Below are positions 9,476-18,244 of a DNA stretch of 53,593 nucleotides, in pieces. Numbering within the stretch: position 1 is the stretch's first letter; each line of letters opens with the position of its first letter. This DNA comes from Nocardia acidivorans NBRC 108247. GTDB taxonomy: Bacteria; Actinomycetota; Actinomycetes; Mycobacteriales; Mycobacteriaceae. A program made the position numbers and the translations under genes. The stretch spans positions 1 to 53,593 of the forward strand of contig NZ_BDAW01000061.1 of assembly GCF_001625085.1 (NCBI RefSeq). Reading direction: 5' to 3'. The notes under the pieces are model-generated. The model was not told where the DNA came from, searched no databases, and worked only from the letters and a program-made list of their open reading frames with translations.

Positions 9476-12154
9476 ATGCTGTACGGCCGGATGAGGGAAG
9501 AACAGCGGGTCGGAGCGGTACTGGCCGAGGCCGGGCGGGGGCGAAGCGGGGTGCTGGCGGTGGTCGCCGGGCCCGGGGAGGGAAAGTCGGCGCTGCTGGC
9601 GCGGGCGGCGGAGCTGGTGGGGCCGCAGTGGCGGATTCTGCGCTATACGGGTGTGGAGACCGAGGCCGAATTGGCCTTCTCGGGTCTGCGGCAACTGCTG
9701 ACGCCCGCGCTGGCGCTGCGCGATCTGCTGCCCGAGCCGCAGTGTCTGGCCCTGGGCGGAGCGCTCGGGTTGGCGCCCGCGGCGCATCCGGAGCGATTCC
9801 TGGTCGGACTGGCCACGCTGTCGCTGCTGGCGGAATTGTCGGCGCAGGGTCCTGTACTGGTGCTGGTGGATGATGCGCAATGGGTGGATCAACCCTCCAT
9901 CGACGCATTGCTGTTCACCGCCCGCCGCCTCGAGAACGAGGGTGTGGCCATGCTTTTCGCGGGTCGCCCGGATTTCGCCGCGCCGGGTCTGCCGCAGCTG
10001 GTGCCCGCGCCGCTGGACGCCGAGGCGGCCCTGGCGCTGCTGGCCGATCGAATGCCGCAGTTGCCCATGGAGATTCGGGATCGGGTGATTGCGGAGTCGG
10101 CGGGTAATCCACTGGCCCTGCTGGAATTGCCCGGGATGAACCTGGATTCGCTGCCGGTGGGTCCCTTGGCGCTGTCGGATCGACTGCTGTCCGGGTACGA
10201 GGGGCATATCGAACACCTCTCGGCGGCGGCGCGGCTGGCGCTGCTGGTGGCGGCCGCCGAGGCCGATGAGGATCTGGGTGTGGTGCTGCGGGTGCTCGAC
10301 GACCTGGGGATCGGTGCGGAGCCGCTCGCCGAGGCCGAGCGCAGCACCATGGTCTCGGTGATCGGCCAGTCGGTGGCGTTCCGGCATCCGCTGCTGCGCG
10401 CGGCCGCCTATCGCTGCGCCACCGATGCCCAGCGCATCGCGGTGCACACCGCGCTGGCACGGGCCTTGGTCGCCGATCCGGATCGCTACGCCTGGCATCT
10501 GGCCGCGGCCACCGTCGGCACGGACGAGACGGCCGCCGCCGCGTTGGAGGCCGCGGCCGAACGGGCCTGCGTGCGCACCGGGCACGGGGCCGCGGCGACC
10601 GCCTGGGAGCGTTCGGCGCAGCTCACCCCCGACCCCGCCGATCGCGCGCGCCGCTTGGTGGCCGCCGTCGAGACCGCCGCGGACGCGGGCCAATTCGCGC
10701 GGGCGCGGCGCCTGGCCGCACAGGCCCGCGAACTCACCTCCGATGCGGTGCACCGGGCCCGGCTGGCCAGCGTGCTCGCCCATATCGAGTTCGAGCACGG
10801 CTCCCCCGCCACCGCTCAGCGCCTGCTGCAGGAGGGTGCGGCCGAGACCGCGCTCGCCGATCCGAAGCGAGCCGGGGAGATGCTGCTGGACGCGGGCCGG
10901 GTGGCCTGGACCGTCGGCGATATGCCGGGCATGCGGGAGTCCCGGGCCATGCTCACCGAACTGCCCGCCAGCCCGGATCGGGACAGATTCCTGGGCGCGT
11001 ACGAGGGCACGCTGGGTTTGATCGAACCCGATCCCTCGGCGGGAATCACCCTGCTGCGCGGCAATCTCAGTGTGCCGGAGCAGATTCGGCATCACGAACC
11101 GGCGGTGCGTTTCGTGCTGGCCACCCAGGCCATCGTGATCGGCGACGTGGCGGTGGCGCGCGAGATTCTGGCGGACCTCAGCGAAACCTGCCGCATCCAG
11201 GGCAGATTGGGCTGGCTGGCCCCGGTCGAACTGTGGTTGAGTTCGGTGGAGTTCCTGGCGGGTCGTTTCCGGGACGCGGAGCTGCTCGCGACCGAGGGCA
11301 GGCGGATCGCCGAGAATACCGATCAGCCCATCCGAATCTTCCACGCCGACAGCAATCTCGCGGTGCTGGCCGCCGTCCGGGGGGAGGAGCAGCGCAGCCG
11401 CGAACTGGCCGACGCGGCCTTCGCCCACCCCGATCTGACCTCCATCCATCGGGCCCAATTCGAGTGGGCGCTCACGCTTTCGGATATGGGGGCGGGTCGC
11501 TACGCCGCCGCCCTGGACCGGATGGACGAGCTGCTCACCATCCCCACGGCCCGGAATGCGCAGTGGCTCACGGTGCACGCCGATCGGGTGGAATGCGCCG
11601 TGCGCGTGAATCAGCCGGAGCGGGCGGCGGATTCGCTCGAGCACCTGCGCATCTGGTCGGCGGCACTGCGGGCGCCCTGGGCGCAGGCCCTGTGGTCGCG
11701 CTGTCTCGGACTGGTGCGCGGTGATCCCGAATTCCTCATTCGCGCACTGGATCTGCACGGCGAGCAGACGCGCTGGTTCGATCGCGCCCGCACGGGTCTG
11801 CTGTACGGCGAATGGTTGCGTCGTGAGCGCCGTACCGGGGACGCGCGCACCGAATTGCGGGAGGCGCTGGATATTTTCGAGCGTTTGGGCGCGCGGCCCT
11901 GGTCGCAGCGGGCGCGCGAGGAGTTGCGGGCCTCGGGCGCGGGTGCGATTCCGGAGGGTTCGCGCGGTCCGGCCGCCGACCTCACCCCGCAGGAATTGCA
12001 GGTGGCGCGGCTGGCCGCCACCGGTGCGACCAATAAGGAGATCGGCGCGAGCCTGTTCCTGTCGCCGAAAACCGTTGGGCACCACCTGTCCCGCAGCTTC
12101 CGCAAACTCGGGGTGTCGAGCCGGGTGGAGCTGGCCCGGCTGGAGTTGGAGTGA
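9476..12154 (+). CDS. LAL-type LuxR family regulator, paralogue 3
   Basis: The third tandem paralogue has 892 residues and begins MLYGRMREEQ. Walker A (AGPGEGKS) and Walker B (VLVDDAQWVD) are intact. The C-terminal helix-turn-helix reads LTPQELQVARLAATGATNKE followed by LSPKTVGHHLSRSF, so one recognition-helix neighbour differs from the other two copies (Ser for Tyr). The ATG at 9476 is chosen to match the paralogues; an in-frame TTG lies six bases upstream. The gene ends 22 bases from the convergent flavoprotein gene. The full length and intact motifs in all three copies argue that none is a decaying duplicate. Confidence 0.9.
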   Translation: MLYGRMREEQRVGAVLAEAGRGRSGVLAVVAGPGEGKSALLARAAELVGPQWRILRYTGVETEAELAFSGLRQLLTPALALRDLLPEPQCLALGGALGLAPAAHPERFLVGLATLSLLAELSAQGPVLVLVDDAQWVDQPSIDALLFTARRLENEGVAMLFAGRPDFAAPGLPQLVPAPLDAEAALALLADRMPQLPMEIRDRVIAESAGNPLALLELPGMNLDSLPVGPLALSDRLLSGYEGHIEHLSAAARLALLVAAAEADEDLGVVLRVLDDLGIGAEPLAEAERSTMVSVIGQSVAFRHPLLRAAAYRCATDAQRIAVHTALARALVADPDRYAWHLAAATVGTDETAAAALEAAAERACVRTGHGAAATAWERSAQLTPDPADRARRLVAAVETAADAGQFARARRLAAQARELTSDAVHRARLASVLAHIEFEHGSPATAQRLLQEGAAETALADPKRAGEMLLDAGRVAWTVGDMPGMRESRAMLTELPASPDRDRFLGAYEGTLGLIEPDPSAGITLLRGNLSVPEQIRHHEPAVRFVLATQAIVIGDVAVAREILADLSETCRIQGRLGWLAPVELWLSSVEFLAGRFRDAELLATEGRRIAENTDQPIRIFHADSNLAVLAAVRGEEQRSRELADAAFAHPDLTSIHRAQFEWALTLSDMGAGRYAAALDRMDELLTIPTARNAQWLTVHADRVECAVRVNQPERAADSLEHLRIWSAALRAPWAQALWSRCLGLVRGDPEFLIRALDLHGEQTRWFDRARTGLLYGEWLRRERRTGDARTELREALDIFERLGARPWSQRAREELRASGAGAIPEGSRGPAADLTPQELQVARLAATGATNKEIGASLFLSPKTVGHHLSRSFRKLGVSSRVELARLELE

Positions 12155-12176
12155 GGAACCGAGCCGGGAACATGCC

Positions 12177-13382
12177 CTACGCATGACCGGTGTAGGGCTT
12201 GCGGGTGGCGAGGCCGCCCCTGGACATACCGGTGCGCCGGAGCAGCCCGAAGATTTCCCGGGTGCCGACCACGAGTTTCAGCGGGCGCGCGCCGACCCGC
12301 TCCCGGTAGCGCGCGGCCGCGGCGCCGGTGCGCACCCCGCGCTTCGGGGTGTCGTCCGCGCGCACGAATTGGACGATGCCATCGTGGCGGCCGAGGCTGA
12401 TCGACCGGTGGTGGTAGCCGAAGCGAAAAGGCTTGGGCTCCGCCCCGTTCAGCTGCCGGGCGATCGAATCCGCCACGTGCGCTCCGGCGGGAATCGCACT
12501 CTGGCAGGTGCCGTGCGGGCGGCCCCAGCGCTGGCGGATGGCCGCGGCATCGCCCGCGGCGTAGATGTCCGGATGGGTGCGCGACCGCAGACTCGGATCG
12601 GTCAGGACGAGTCCCCGTGCGTCCGTGCCGATTCCGGCCTCGGCGGCCAGCGTCGGTACCCGCATGCCGGTGGTCCAGAGGGTGATGGCGGAGGCCAGCA
12701 GTTCGGTGCCGTCCACTTCCACGGCGTCGGGAAGCACCTTGGACACCGTGCCGACCCGCACCGTGACGCCCAGCCGGTCGAAGGCCGCGCGCAGGTGGGC
12801 GCGCGCCTCGGTCCCCATCGTGGCGCCGGGCTCGTCCCGGCTGATCAGTGAGACCCGCAGTCCCGGATAGGCTTCCGCGATCTCGGTGGCGGTCTCGACC
12901 CCGGTGAGCCCGCCGCCGCAGACGGTGACCGGACCGCCGGCGGCGGCCAGTTCGGTGAGCCGCTGGGCCACGCGCGCGGCCTGCTGGACCGAATCGAGGG
13001 TGTACGCGTGCGCCTCGGCTCCCGGTACGACGCCGGTATCGGTGACGCTGCCCAGGGCGTAGACCAGGGTGTCATAGTTCAGCACCCGCCGCCGTCCGAG
13101 CGTCTCCACGGCCACCTGCCGGGTCTCCACATCGATGACCGTCGCTGTACCGCAGATGAATTCGACCCCGGTGCCCGCGAGCAGTTCCTCGATGCGGAAG
13201 TCGCCGATCCGCTGTCCGGCGGCGAGCTGATGCAGTCGCAGCCGTTCGGTGAAGCGGGGTGAGGGGTTGATCAGCGTGACGTGGACGTCCCGCCGGGCGC
13301 GCATCCTGCGGGCCAGCCGCACCGAGCTCAGCACGCCCGCGTATCCGCCGCCCAGCACGAGGATGTGGTGATTGATGCTCAT
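12177..13382 (-). CDS. NDH-2-like FAD-dependent oxidoreductase
   Basis: This 401-residue flavoprotein belongs to the pyridine-nucleotide disulfide oxidoreductase superfamily, in the branch of type II NADH dehydrogenases. The N-terminal FAD fold is seen as ILVLGGGYAGVLSSVRLARR, the NAD(P) fold as VTVCGGGLTGVETATEIAE, and the second FAD contact as IYAAGDAAAIRQRWG. No redox-active CxxC pair is visible, which argues against a disulfide reductase. The start at 13382 has a clear AGGGAG site seven bases upstream. The DoxX-like gene lies 142 bases upstream on the same strand, a pairing consistent with membrane-associated electron transfer. The physiological electron acceptor is unknown. Confidence 0.82.
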   Translation of the reverse strand: MSINHHILVLGGGYAGVLSSVRLARRMRARRDVHVTLINPSPRFTERLRLHQLAAGQRIGDFRIEELLAGTGVEFICGTATVIDVETRQVAVETLGRRRVLNYDTLVYALGSVTDTGVVPGAEAHAYTLDSVQQAARVAQRLTELAAAGGPVTVCGGGLTGVETATEIAEAYPGLRVSLISRDEPGATMGTEARAHLRAAFDRLGVTVRVGTVSKVLPDAVEVDGTELLASAITLWTTGMRVPTLAAEAGIGTDARGLVLTDPSLRSRTHPDIYAAGDAAAIRQRWGRPHGTCQSAIPAGAHVADSIARQLNGAEPKPFRFGYHHRSISLGRHDGIVQFVRADDTPKRGVRTGAAAARYRERVGARPLKLVVGTREIFGLLRRTGMSRGGLATRKPYTGHA

Positions 13383-13524
13383 GATCGGCTCCCTCTCATA
13401 GCGGTAAGGGCGGGCTCTCCTTCTCGCCGACTGCGGCTCAGCTTCGTACGCTAGGGCCCGGGAGCGCCCGGGGGTATCGGGTATCCGCCCTAATCCGGCA
13501 GGTCAGTCCCGATTCCGGCCGGGG

Positions 13525-13878
13525 CTACAACCGGGTGAGGCCCAGCGCGAGCGAGGCGGCGGCGAAGGCGAGGAACAGCACCGGGAAGGCGATATTGTGC
13601 AGCACCCGGGTGCGCAGGTGCACCGCCACGGCGCAGACGAAGAACAGGGTGAGCCCGGCCGCCGCGGCGACCCCGAGCGGGCGCGGGCCGAACAGTCCGG
13701 CGGTGAGCCCGAGCGCGCCCGCGCCCTTGAGTGCGCCCAGGTAGGGCAGCATTCGGACCGGGATCCGCACCTCGGTCATATTCTCGATGACGCTCTGCGC
13801 CCGCCGGAAATTGAGTACGGCCTCGGCGGCATTGGCCACGATGGTGATGAGCGTGACGACGATATAGACGACGAACAT
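13525..13878 (-). CDS. DoxX-like membrane protein
   Basis: This is a 117-residue membrane protein with four hydrophobic segments: VVYIVVTLITIVANAAEAV, the LGALKGAGALGLTAGLFG region, GVAAAAGLTLFFVCAVAVHL and the C-terminal LFLAFAAASLALGL. The order and the Gly-Ala-Leu-Lys-Gly turn fit the DoxX_2 family of small quinone- or redox-associated proteins. The frame is open to 13950, but the ATG at 13878 (MFVVYIVV) has an AGGGAA site seven bases before it and removes a hydrophilic extension. It lies just upstream of the flavoprotein gene on the same strand and may be transcribed with it. Confidence 0.75.
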   Translation of the reverse strand: MFVVYIVVTLITIVANAAEAVLNFRRAQSVIENMTEVRIPVRMLPYLGALKGAGALGLTAGLFGPRPLGVAAAAGLTLFFVCAVAVHLRTRVLHNIAFPVLFLAFAAASLALGLTRL

Positions 13879-14039
13879 TTCGGATTCCCTGTCTCGGCGG
13901 TTGATTCCGGCTTGATCGCAAGCCTGGCGAATCCCGTCGAAACCCTCCAATACCTGTCGCCATAACCGATAGTTATGGAGGCGGCAGCGGTCGAATCCCG
14001 CTCGGGTGCCTGGGATTCCGGCCGCCTTCCCCGAAACCG

Positions 14040-14077
14040 GAACGCCCCCGGACGTCTCGGACGTCTCGGGGGCGTTC
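14040..14077 (-). terminator. Hairpin after the SRPBCC-SDR gene
   Basis: A perfect 11-bp stem (GAACGCCCCCG at 14040-14050 with CGGGGGCGTTC at 14067-14077) encloses a 16-base loop built from a duplicated GACGTCT element. It begins 18 bases beyond the stop codon of the minus-strand gene at 14095. There is no clear U tract, which is common for actinobacterial terminators. Confidence 0.6.
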
Positions 14078-14094
14078 TGGTATTGGGCGCGGAC

Positions 14095-15486
14095 CTACCC
14101 GGTGCGCGCGGGCAGCAGATTGCCCAGGGCCTCGTCCAGGGTCGGATAGCGGAAGCGGAATCCGCTGTGCCGCAGCACCTCCGAGGTCGCATGCCGTCCG
14201 GTCAGGCCGAGCGCGGGATCGGTGCGCAGCAGCACCGCGCCGAGGGTGAGCGCCACGGCCGGGGTCGGCGGCGACCAGGGGCGGCGCAGGTGACGGCGCA
14301 GCGCGGTCATGAGCTCGCTATTGCGAACCGGGAAGTCGGTCGCCGCCACCAGGATTCCGTTCGGCAGCGTCACCGTCGGATCCAGCCCGAGCGCCGCGCG
14401 CACGATGGCCAGCCAGTCGTCCCGGTGAATCCAGCTGAACCACTGCGTGCCCGGGCCGACGCTACCGCCGAGCCCCGCCTTGGTCAGCGCCACCAGGCGT
14501 TTCATCGCGGGCGCGTCCGGATCGAGCACGATGGAGGTGCGCAGGACGATCCGGTGCACGGCATTGGCCCCTTCGAACGCCTCCTCCCAGGGCCGGGCGA
14601 CCCCGGTCATCTGCGGCAGTCCGGGATCGGGCAGGGCGGTGCCCTCGGTGCAGCGGATCTCACCCGCGTCGGCCCAGATGGCGGTGGTGCCGGCCTGTAC
14701 CCAGTACTCGATCGGCCGGTCCAGGGTCTTGGACGCCTCCACCAGCGCACGGGTGGAATCGACTCGGCTGCTGCGCAATTCGGCGATATTGCGGGCGGTG
14801 GGGCGGCAGTCGACGAGTTTGCCCGCCAGATTGATCACCGCGGTCGGCCCCGGATTGCGCAGTGCGGTAACCCATTCGCCGCTCGTGCGGCCGTCCCATT
14901 CGAATTGGGCGTAGGGCAGTTCGGCCACCGCGCGCCGGGTGAGAATGCGCACCCGCTGCCCGCGGCAGGTGAGGTCCGCGGCGAGCGTGCGCCCGAGCGC
15001 ACCGGTGCCGCCGGCGATCACGACGGTGAGAGCGTCCGCGGTGGGCCGCAGTCCGGCCAGGCGGGCCAGGCGCGCGAAACAGGTGTGCGCGTCGGTCTGC
15101 AGCAGCGCGCCGACCATCTTGCGCGCGACGGCGGCCGAGGCGCCGCCGAAGGTGAGGTGCTGCGATACCTCGGTGCCGCCGTCCCGCGGGGTGAGTGTCC
15201 ACCGAATACGCATGGTGCCCGCGGGTTCGGGCTGTTCCAGGCCGATCTCGCGGTCGGGGACGAAGGTGGCGATGGTGAACGGTTTCGCGAAACGCCCGTG
15301 CACCGCCTCGTTCGCACGCCCGCGCGGCAGATAGTCACCGGTCGTGCCGATGCCCGGCGCGGCATGCAGGATCACCGAGGTGACGGCCGGATTCCACTCG
15401 GGCCACCGGGCCGGATCACCCAGTACGGCCCAGATCCGCTCGGGCGGGAGGGCGATCCACTGGCTGTACGTCGTTGTACGAGGCAT
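14095..15486 (-). CDS. SRPBCC domain fused to a TIGR01777-type epimerase/SDR protein
   Basis: This 463-residue two-domain protein starts with about 140 residues of a START-like SRPBCC fold (YSQWIALPPERIWAVLGDPA, WPEWNPAV). An extended SDR domain follows, with its NAD-binding glycine motif at residues 156-165 (VIAGGTGALGRTL), a VINLAGK motif and WIHRDD near the sugar-nucleotide-epimerase-like active region. The second half matches the TIGR01777 family, whose substrates are not established. The fusion suggests that a hydrophobic ligand held by the first domain is handed to the second; that is inference. The ATG at 15486 opens the protein directly downstream of a tandem-repeat region. It is followed by a hairpin terminator. 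Confidence 0.8.
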   Translation of the reverse strand: MPRTTTYSQWIALPPERIWAVLGDPARWPEWNPAVTSVILHAAPGIGTTGDYLPRGRANEAVHGRFAKPFTIATFVPDREIGLEQPEPAGTMRIRWTLTPRDGGTEVSQHLTFGGASAAVARKMVGALLQTDAHTCFARLARLAGLRPTADALTVVIAGGTGALGRTLAADLTCRGQRVRILTRRAVAELPYAQFEWDGRTSGEWVTALRNPGPTAVINLAGKLVDCRPTARNIAELRSSRVDSTRALVEASKTLDRPIEYWVQAGTTAIWADAGEIRCTEGTALPDPGLPQMTGVARPWEEAFEGANAVHRIVLRTSIVLDPDAPAMKRLVALTKAGLGGSVGPGTQWFSWIHRDDWLAIVRAALGLDPTVTLPNGILVAATDFPVRNSELMTALRRHLRRPWSPPTPAVALTLGAVLLRTDPALGLTGRHATSEVLRHSGFRFRYPTLDEALGNLLPARTG

Positions 15487-15545
15487 ACCCCGACGCTATA
15501 ACCGCTGGAGTCCGGCGGGAAGCGTGGGCTTGGTCGCATCGGGGA
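15487..15545. promoter_or_regulatory. Upstream region of the SRPBCC-SDR gene
   Basis: The sequence between the start codon at 15486 and the tandem repeats should hold the promoter of the minus-strand gene. No clear -10/-35 pair is evident by eye. A partial repeat-like stretch (GCATCGGGGACTTGGCG) begins at about 15537, so the repeat may extend slightly further left than the clear units. Confidence 0.3.
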
Positions 15546-15648
15546 CTTGGCGCGTATCGGGGCATGGCGCGCGTCGGGGGATGGCGCGCGTCGGGGGATG
15601 GCGCGCGTCGGGGCTTGGCGCGTATCGGGGGCATGGCGTGTACCGGGA
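15546..15648. repeat. Six tandem copies of a 16-18 bp element
   Basis: Six head-to-tail imperfect units of about 17 bases start at 15546, 15563, 15581, 15598, 15614 and 15632. The consensus is CATGGCGCGYRTCGGGG. Units 1 and 5 are cTTGGCGCGTATCGGGG variants, units 2, 3 and 4 carry ATGGCGCGCGTCGGGG, and unit 6 has diverged. The array occupies the 415-base gap between the aidB-like gene and the SRPBCC-SDR gene, upstream of the latter. It could be a minisatellite (VNTR) or a cluster of protein-binding sites. The rest of the gap, 15649-15901, holds nothing recognisable. Confidence 0.85.
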
Positions 15649-15901
15649 GCGGACGGACCGCGATCCCGTGCCCATGCGCGATCGCGGCCCGCCCGCCATT
15701 CAGGAGGTCGATGGGCCGCTCTCGACCCTAGGAAGGGTGGGCACCGGTCGGTATCGGGCGGATGCCCCCATTCGCGGAACACCTTTCGCGCACCGGTCGG
15801 CGACGCTGCCGCGAGGATCGGCCGGTCCATCGCGGAACCCCAATATCCTTGGAATAGAACATGTTCCAGAAAACCCGCCAGGTGCGGTTCGGCGAATCCG
15901 A

Positions 15902-17527
15902 TCAGGCCACGAAGCCGCGCTCCAGGATGGCCTCGGTATCCACCCCGGTCGGCAGGGTGCCGAAGGCGATACCCCAGTCACCGCCGAACCGGGTGGCGCA
16001 GAAGGCATCCGCGACCGCCGGATGGCCGTGCCGCACCAGTTGCGAACCCTGCAGCACCAGGGCCATCAGCTCCACCACGCGCCGGGCGCGGTACTCGATA
16101 TCGCTGAGATCGGTGAGCTCCTTGCCGATTCGGTCGATGGCGGTGTCCAGCGCCGCGTTCGCACCGCGCGCGAGGGCGACCTCGTCGAAGTAAGCCTGCA
16201 CGGTCTCGGGCTGACGGGCCATGGCGCGCAACGCGTCCAGCGCCGCCACATTGCCCGAACCCTCCCAGATCGACATGAGCGGGGCCTCGCGGTACAGCCG
16301 CGGCAGCCCGGACTCCTCGACATAACCGTTGCCGCCCAGGCATTCCAGGGCTTCGGCGGCGTGCGCGGGCGCGCGCTTGCACACCCAGTACTTGGTGATG
16401 GCCAGGGCCATGCGCCGGAACGCGGCCTCGGATTCGTCACCGGCGGCGGCGCGATCGGTGGCGCCGGCCAGGCGCATCATGACCGTGGTCGCGGCCTCGG
16501 ATTCGACGATCAGATCGGCCAGCACATTGCGCATGGCGGGCTGGTCGATCAGGTTGGCCCCGAACGCCTTTCGATGCCTTGCGTGATGCACCGCGTGGAC
16601 TACGCCCGCGCGCATGCCGGTGGCCGAGCCGATCACACAGTCCAGCCGGGTCATATTGACCATCTCGATAATGGTCTTCACGCCCGCGCCCTCCGCGCCG
16701 ACCAGCCAGCCGATGGCGTTCTCGTACTCGATCTCCGAGGAGGCGTTGGACTTGTTGCCCAATTTGTCCTTGAGCCGTTGCAGCCGCAGGGTATTGCGCG
16801 AACCGTCCGGCAGCACCCGCGGCAGCAGGAAGCAGGACAGGCCGCCGGGGGCCTGCGCCAGGGTCAGGAACATATCCGACATGGGCGCGGAGGTGAACCA
16901 CTTGTGCCCGACGATCCGGTACGTGCCGTCGGAAAGCGGTGTGGCGGTGGTGGTATTGGCGCGGACGTCCGAGCCGCCCTGCTTCTCGGTCATCGACATT
17001 CCGGCGATGAGACCGGTCTTGGCCGAGGGCTCGCGCAGCCCGTAGTCGTAGACCCGCGAGGCGAGCAGCGGCTCGAATCGGGCCGACAATTCCGGATTGT
17101 GCCGCAGTGCGGGCACCACCGCGTAGGTCATGGAGATCGGGCACATATGCCCGGCATCGGCCAGGCCCCAGGTGTAGAACTTCGCCGCGCGCGCCACATG
17201 CGCACCCGAGCGCTCGTCCTGCCACGGCGAACCGTGCAGGCCATGTGTCACAGCGACATTCATCAGATCGTGCCAGTGCGGGTGGAACTCCACCTCGTCC
17301 ACCCGATTGCCGAACCGGTCGTGGGTGTGCAGTACCGGCGGATACGCGTTCGCCAGCCGTCCCCACTCCTGCGCCTCGAATCCGCCCGCGAGGGCACCGA
17401 GTTCACGCACCTCGGCCTCGGCCCAGCCCGCGCCCTCGCGATGCAACCCCTCGATGAGCGCGGGATTGCGCGAGTTGTCGAACGGCACGATATCCGGGAC
17501 CTGATTGAACACATCGTGGGTATGCAT
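15902..17527 (-). CDS. aidB: AidB-like acyl-CoA dehydrogenase family protein
   Basis: The protein is 541 residues, the same length as E. coli AidB, and follows it motif by motif. Examples are VFNQVPDIVPFDN, EWGRLANAYPP, MTEKQGGSDVRANTT, IVGHKWFTSAPMSD, LKDKLGNKSNASSEIEYENA, GWLVGAEGAG and LYREAPLMSIWEGSGN. AidB is an FAD flavoprotein of the acyl-CoA dehydrogenase superfamily, induced by alkylation damage and able to bind DNA. The frame is open upstream to 17977, but the ATG at 17527 has an AAGGAG site seven bases before it and matches the AidB N-terminus. It sits 10 bases after a TetR-type gene on the same strand, so the two are probably one operon. Confidence 0.88.
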   Translation of the reverse strand: MHTHDVFNQVPDIVPFDNSRNPALIEGLHREGAGWAEAEVRELGALAGGFEAQEWGRLANAYPPVLHTHDRFGNRVDEVEFHPHWHDLMNVAVTHGLHGSPWQDERSGAHVARAAKFYTWGLADAGHMCPISMTYAVVPALRHNPELSARFEPLLASRVYDYGLREPSAKTGLIAGMSMTEKQGGSDVRANTTTATPLSDGTYRIVGHKWFTSAPMSDMFLTLAQAPGGLSCFLLPRVLPDGSRNTLRLQRLKDKLGNKSNASSEIEYENAIGWLVGAEGAGVKTIIEMVNMTRLDCVIGSATGMRAGVVHAVHHARHRKAFGANLIDQPAMRNVLADLIVESEAATTVMMRLAGATDRAAAGDESEAAFRRMALAITKYWVCKRAPAHAAEALECLGGNGYVEESGLPRLYREAPLMSIWEGSGNVAALDALRAMARQPETVQAYFDEVALARGANAALDTAIDRIGKELTDLSDIEYRARRVVELMALVLQGSQLVRHGHPAVADAFCATRFGGDWGIAFGTLPTGVDTEAILERGFVA

Positions 17528-17537
17528 GCGGAACTCC

Positions 17538-18203
17538 TTATTCCTGAGGCACGCCGAGCGCGCGCAGCGCGAAGGCGACGAGTTCGGGCACCACCGATTC
17601 ACTCTCCAACTGTTCGGCGAGCGGGCCGACCAGCACCTCGCCGATGGCCCCGACCAGTGCGGTGGCGGTGGTGCGCGGATCCTGCGGCGGCAGTTGCCCA
17701 CCGGCCACCCCGTCGGCGATCGCGGTCTCGTAGATCTCCGCGAAGGCCCGCCGGAAGCGCAGCCGCTCGGTGTCGACGGCGGTGTCCACCGGCTCGGCGA
17801 GCAGCACATAGGCCAGTTTCGGATTCTTGAGCGCGCGCCCGGCGAAGGTCTCCACCGCGGCGGTGACCCGCTCGCGAGCGGTTTTCGGGGCCGTGTCGGC
17901 CGGGACCGGAACGTCGCCGAGTCGCGCGGAGTCGCCGGCGGCGGCCACGGCCGCCACCTCGCGGGTGACGACCTCACGGAAGACCGCGGTGACCAATTCG
18001 GCCTTGCCGCTGAAGGTTTTGTAGACGGTGCCGGTGGCCACCCCCGCCTCGGCGGCGACCGCGGCCATGGAGAGTCCGGCGTACCCGTCGCGGGAGAGCA
18101 CGCTCATGGCGGCCCGCACGATCGAGCCGGCCTGGGCATCGAGGCGGGCCTGTACGGCGGGGGTTCGGCGGTAGGCCACGCAAGAAGTGAACCACTGATT
18201 CAT
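17538..18203 (-). CDS. TetR family regulator upstream of the aidB-like gene
   Basis: This 221-residue regulator has a TetR N-terminal DNA-binding domain at roughly residues 25-70. AAMSVLSRDGYAGLSMAAVA is followed by the recognition-helix region EAGVATGTVYKTFSGKAELV. The remainder is the variable ligand-binding and dimerisation domain. The ATG at 18203 is preferred over a TTG at 18215. The gene is first in the pair with aidB and divergent from the crotonase gene, with only 41 bases between the two start codons. It probably controls both directions. Its ligand is unknown; an acyl-CoA or alkylated metabolite would suit the neighbours, but this is inference. Confidence 0.85.
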   Translation of the reverse strand: MNQWFTSCVAYRRTPAVQARLDAQAGSIVRAAMSVLSRDGYAGLSMAAVAAEAGVATGTVYKTFSGKAELVTAVFREVVTREVAAVAAAGDSARLGDVPVPADTAPKTARERVTAAVETFAGRALKNPKLAYVLLAEPVDTAVDTERLRFRRAFAEIYETAIADGVAGGQLPPQDPRTTATALVGAIGEVLVGPLAEQLESESVVPELVAFALRALGVPQE

Positions 18204-18244
18204 TTCTTCGCGCAAGACCTGTCGTCCGCCCGTATGTACGGCGT

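Noticed and set aside
9311..12184. A 957-codon minus-strand frame opposite LAL paralogue 3
   Set aside because: Composition is dominated by Arg, Gln, His and Gly with no motif; the plus-strand gene has full Walker and helix-turn-helix motifs.
13985..14002. tRNA T-arm-like stem-loop (AGCGG-TCGAATC-CCGCT)
   Set aside because: The loop lacks the canonical TTC start, and no D-arm, anticodon arm or acceptor stem can be built around it.
15546..15648. CRISPR array
   Set aside because: The units are directly abutting 17-mers without spacers, and no cas gene is nearby.
15857..15866. SOS (LexA) box for the aidB-like gene
   Set aside because: GAACATGTTC has two bases between half-sites where the actinobacterial SOS box needs four, and it lies past the 3' end of aidB, not in its promoter.
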